Shown here: piece by piece, positions 61,301-64,000 of the stretch
Numbering within the stretch: position 1 is the first letter of the stretch
How the letters are laid out: every line of letters begins with the position of its first letter
From: Cyanoderma ruficeps
Lineage: Eukaryota > Chordata > Aves > Passeriformes > Timaliidae
NCBI GenBank assembly: GCA_008694505.1
Contig: VZDJ01004378.1
Location: 24,427,012-24,491,011 of the forward strand
Length of the DNA: 64,000 nt
Direction of reading: 5' to 3'
Made by a program: the position numbers and the translations under genes
The notes under the pieces: model-generated
What the model saw: only the letters and a program-made list of their open reading frames with translations
Databases searched by the model: none
What the model was told of the DNA's origin: nothing

Positions 61301-64000
61301 AGAACTTGAGTCCAACTGCAGCTGTTTGCCCCCTTCTGCAAAACAAGATGTTGCAAATAAACATGGAAATACTACTCTGAATCTCAGTAAGAAAGTAAAA
61401 TTGATCAGGATATGAACTTTGGTTAGAGCTCTTCCGTGGTGGTTGTCTTAGAGTATTTTTAGTGAAAAAAACTTTATATAAAGTCTCTCTTTGAATATCT
61501 GATAACACCAGAATTTTCCAATGAAGAGGCAGAACATTCACTTGTATATGAAATGTATGGAATTTCTGATACAGACAAAATAATTTTTTAGTGATATTTC
61601 CAGGAAAAATTCACATCTTATATGCTATATGTTTTCTCTTTTTTTTTTTTCATTGAGGATCACTCAGCCCAGGTAATTTTAGTCTTTCTTGTTATGTGAA
61701 ATCAGTAAATAATTTCACTTAGCACTTCCTTTTTCTTCCACATCATCTATCATAGTATTTTTTTACAATTGTCATGTGGGTTTGTGGTTTTCAGTTTTGG
61801 TTTGGTTTATTTCCCTGTCCAGTAACTAATAAGGGAACCAAGTTTCACAGAGATCAAACTCATTGAAAGCATAGTATATGAGTAGTTTTGAATTGAGGCA
61901 GAACATATATTTTTGCTGTAAAGATACACAGTTAAAGTTTTCTATGCTTTTGATACTCTCATAGGCCAGAGAGGAATGCTATCTCCTTGGGAAAATAGAA
62001 ACAGTAACTGTTAAAAACTACAGAGAGTCGGGCTCAGGTTTCTGATTCATTCACTCGTCATACACACAGCAAAACTCTTTACCACAATGCAATGTAAACT
62101 CACTGCTTTAAAAGTTTGATAGCTCTTTCTCCTCTCCCTGGTTAATGCAGAAAATTGTCTTGGCGCCTATGCAAAAACAAAAAATCAACCCTCAGAGAAA
62201 TCTTATTTGAGTGTAAAGCAGATTGTGCATTGGGTCTGAGTCTATCAGCTATTCGTCTGGAGGGTGAAGTGAAAGTACTAATGCAGTGCATTGTATTCCA
62301 ACAACTTTCCTATTAAACAGGAGGTATGTAATCACCGAGTGTATTTCATTACCCTGCCTTTAATGAAGGGGGCAGGCACACAGAATATGAGGCAGAGAGC
62401 AACAGGTCCTAAAAGTCCACTCAGTGTGGGTATTGTACCCTTCTAAAATTAGGGTAAATAGTGGCAAGCTTTGGACCAGACAATCTCCACACAGCCCTTC
62501 CCACCTACATTCTCATCCTGTAGTTTTGGTCAGATACTGTAATTTAAGCATAGACAAATAAACATGTACCTGTCAATTCTTCCCCTTTGAGGACTGAACT
62601 GTCCCTTTTTCGGGTCTATTACTGGCTCTGGGTTTTTTTATGTGTGATAACACACATCTGAGAAAACAGATATTCACTTGCTTCCCTGCTAATTTTGAGC
62701 TTTCTTAATGTGCTATAGGAAAAAATCTAGAGCAAAACAATTCACATCCCCAAGTGCTCTCAGTATTTCTGCTAACAATGGAGAACTTGTCCTTTCACCC
62801 TCCCCTAAAACCCTTTACATGAGACAGTTAGTCCTGCCTTTGCTTGCCTTTGGTTGAGACCAGTCTGCTGTGTCCAGCCATTGGAAGCTGGCATGTGCAC
62901 AAGAATGTTTCATGGGGCTGTGCGTGTTCAGATGAAATATGTACGCTCCAGTGTGCTCTGCTGCGCTTGTGTATCTGTCCTGCTCAGTCAGGAGGAGATG
63001 AGCAGCTTCCCAAATAATCTGTTCTGCAACAGCAGAACATTTGGGGAGCTGTATTCCTGGAAATACAGTGAAAAATAGGGGAGTCAGAAAGACATGCTCT
63101 CAATCAGACTACAATACTAAGCAACAGTCTCATTAATGGTGCTTTCTGCCAAACCCCGTTTCACTTGCTTTCAGAACTGCCTGCATTAATGACTACTTCC
63201 ACTTGCTAGTTATTTACATAAAGTATTGTTCTCATGTCACTGCTAGCAGCTAGATAGGTGCTCCTTGCTAGGTGAGATGAAAAAGCAACAGATAGACCAA
63301 GTTGCAAATGAATTCTGAGAAAACTGAGTTTAATGTGTTGCTAGGAAGGATGAAATATTCTTCCTATAATGTCCCCACCATGCACAAGGTCAAATGCATC
63401 ACCACTGTGAATGCCCTTACAAGAGACCCTCACCAACAGGTGAAGGGGATGAACAAAGGTAGTCTGTGCTTCCCTTGATGTGTTTACAACCTCTTCCGGA
63501 AAAAAGGTTTCTCAACCTTTCCTGGAAAAAATGGGTGAATCTATAGGGACAAAAAAGAAAAAAAAGGAGAATATCACGATTCCTGAGGAGAAGTCATAGG
63601 AAAGAAGAAATTGTAGACCTGCTCAGTGTCTGTGACAGGTAGCACTTTTCCTTATTCTCTAGTGGACAAGCATGGTGTCTAGCCCTCATGACCAGCAGTG
63701 AAGCTCTTCATACAGCTAGAGAGGTCACCAGGCTGTCTGTCAAGTCTGGTGTTGCCACACTGTTCCCACACATGTTTTGAATCAGCTTCAGGTTCCTGAT
63801 GGTGGATAAGCAAATGCAAATCAGTCTGAAACACTAAATCCCTCCCCTGAACTTAAGTTTCTTCCCAGAGAAAAGGAGACCATTCAAATACATTCATATG
63901 AACTCATACAAATACACCTTGGTGTGATTTAAATTCTGCTCAAAAGGAGCTTCTTTTGTGTTTTCGGCCCATGACACAGAACTGGCTACAGATCCAGAGG

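Larger units (their letters stand above)
54293..64000. other. mostly unique DNA with two unexplained ORFs and a G-rich motif
   Basis: A+T-rich overall with G+C-richer patches at 56950-57680, 59390-59900 and 62850-63070. I recognise no LINE or LTR in them. The 188-codon ORF (56956-57522 +) and 155-codon ORF (55853-56320 +) are listed separately. The 3' end (63340-64000) shows nothing identifiable. Confidence 0.5.

Noticed and set aside
1..64000. CRISPR arrays, operons, prophage, bacterial defence genes
   Set aside because: No regularly spaced repeats, no ribosome-binding-site-led gene clusters, and the repeats present are avian.
1..64000. tRNA, rRNA or snRNA genes
   Set aside because: I found no cloverleaf-like or conserved rRNA/snRNA segment by eye; a covariance-model scan would be needed to exclude small RNAs.

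Overview
This is about 64 kb of A+T-rich vertebrate DNA, almost certainly from a bird. The evidence is its repeats. There are six degraded pieces of CR1, the dominant avian LINE, in both orientations. There are two or three degenerate long terminal repeats (LTRs) of the ERVL-like type common in bird genomes. There are also vertebrate-style microsatellites and homopolymer runs. Nothing suggests bacteria or phage: there are no operons and no long tightly packed ORFs, and the few longer ORFs are mostly shadows of CR1, LTRs or microsatellites. A run of 31 Ns (40234-40264) marks a draft assembly gap.

Layout: 1-4186 unique A+T-rich DNA; 4187-4496 CR1 3' end (+); 6541-7060 old LTR (+); 8955-9765 CR1 reverse-transcriptase region (-); 9766-19800 mostly unique, with a (CA)n microsatellite at 13940; 19819-21070 a G+C-richer, repeat-like island; 23320-23515 CR1 (-); 24941-25010 a TG/TA/CA microsatellite that is also a palindrome; 26847-27386 a nearly full-length solo LTR (+) with a poly(A) signal; 30531-31255 CR1 3' region (-); 35690-36893 the longest CR1 copy (+), with its catalytic motif mutated; 40190-40275 a T tract with the gap; 43434-43605 CR1 (-); 47240-47585 part of another LTR (+); 54293-64000 mostly unique, with two unexplained ORFs and a G-quadruplex motif.

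No gene can be named. Several stretches on the minus strand look like vertebrate exons because an open frame sits between plausible splice sites: 54044-54292, 43135-43248, 38157-38262, 18882-19013 and 485-539. The first three are phase-compatible in that order. The window could therefore lie in the introns of a minus-strand gene, but it could equally be an intergenic desert. Chance alone would produce some such candidates, so confidence is low. I see no convincing undescribed biological system here. The best leads are the candidate exon chain and a few structured repeats.
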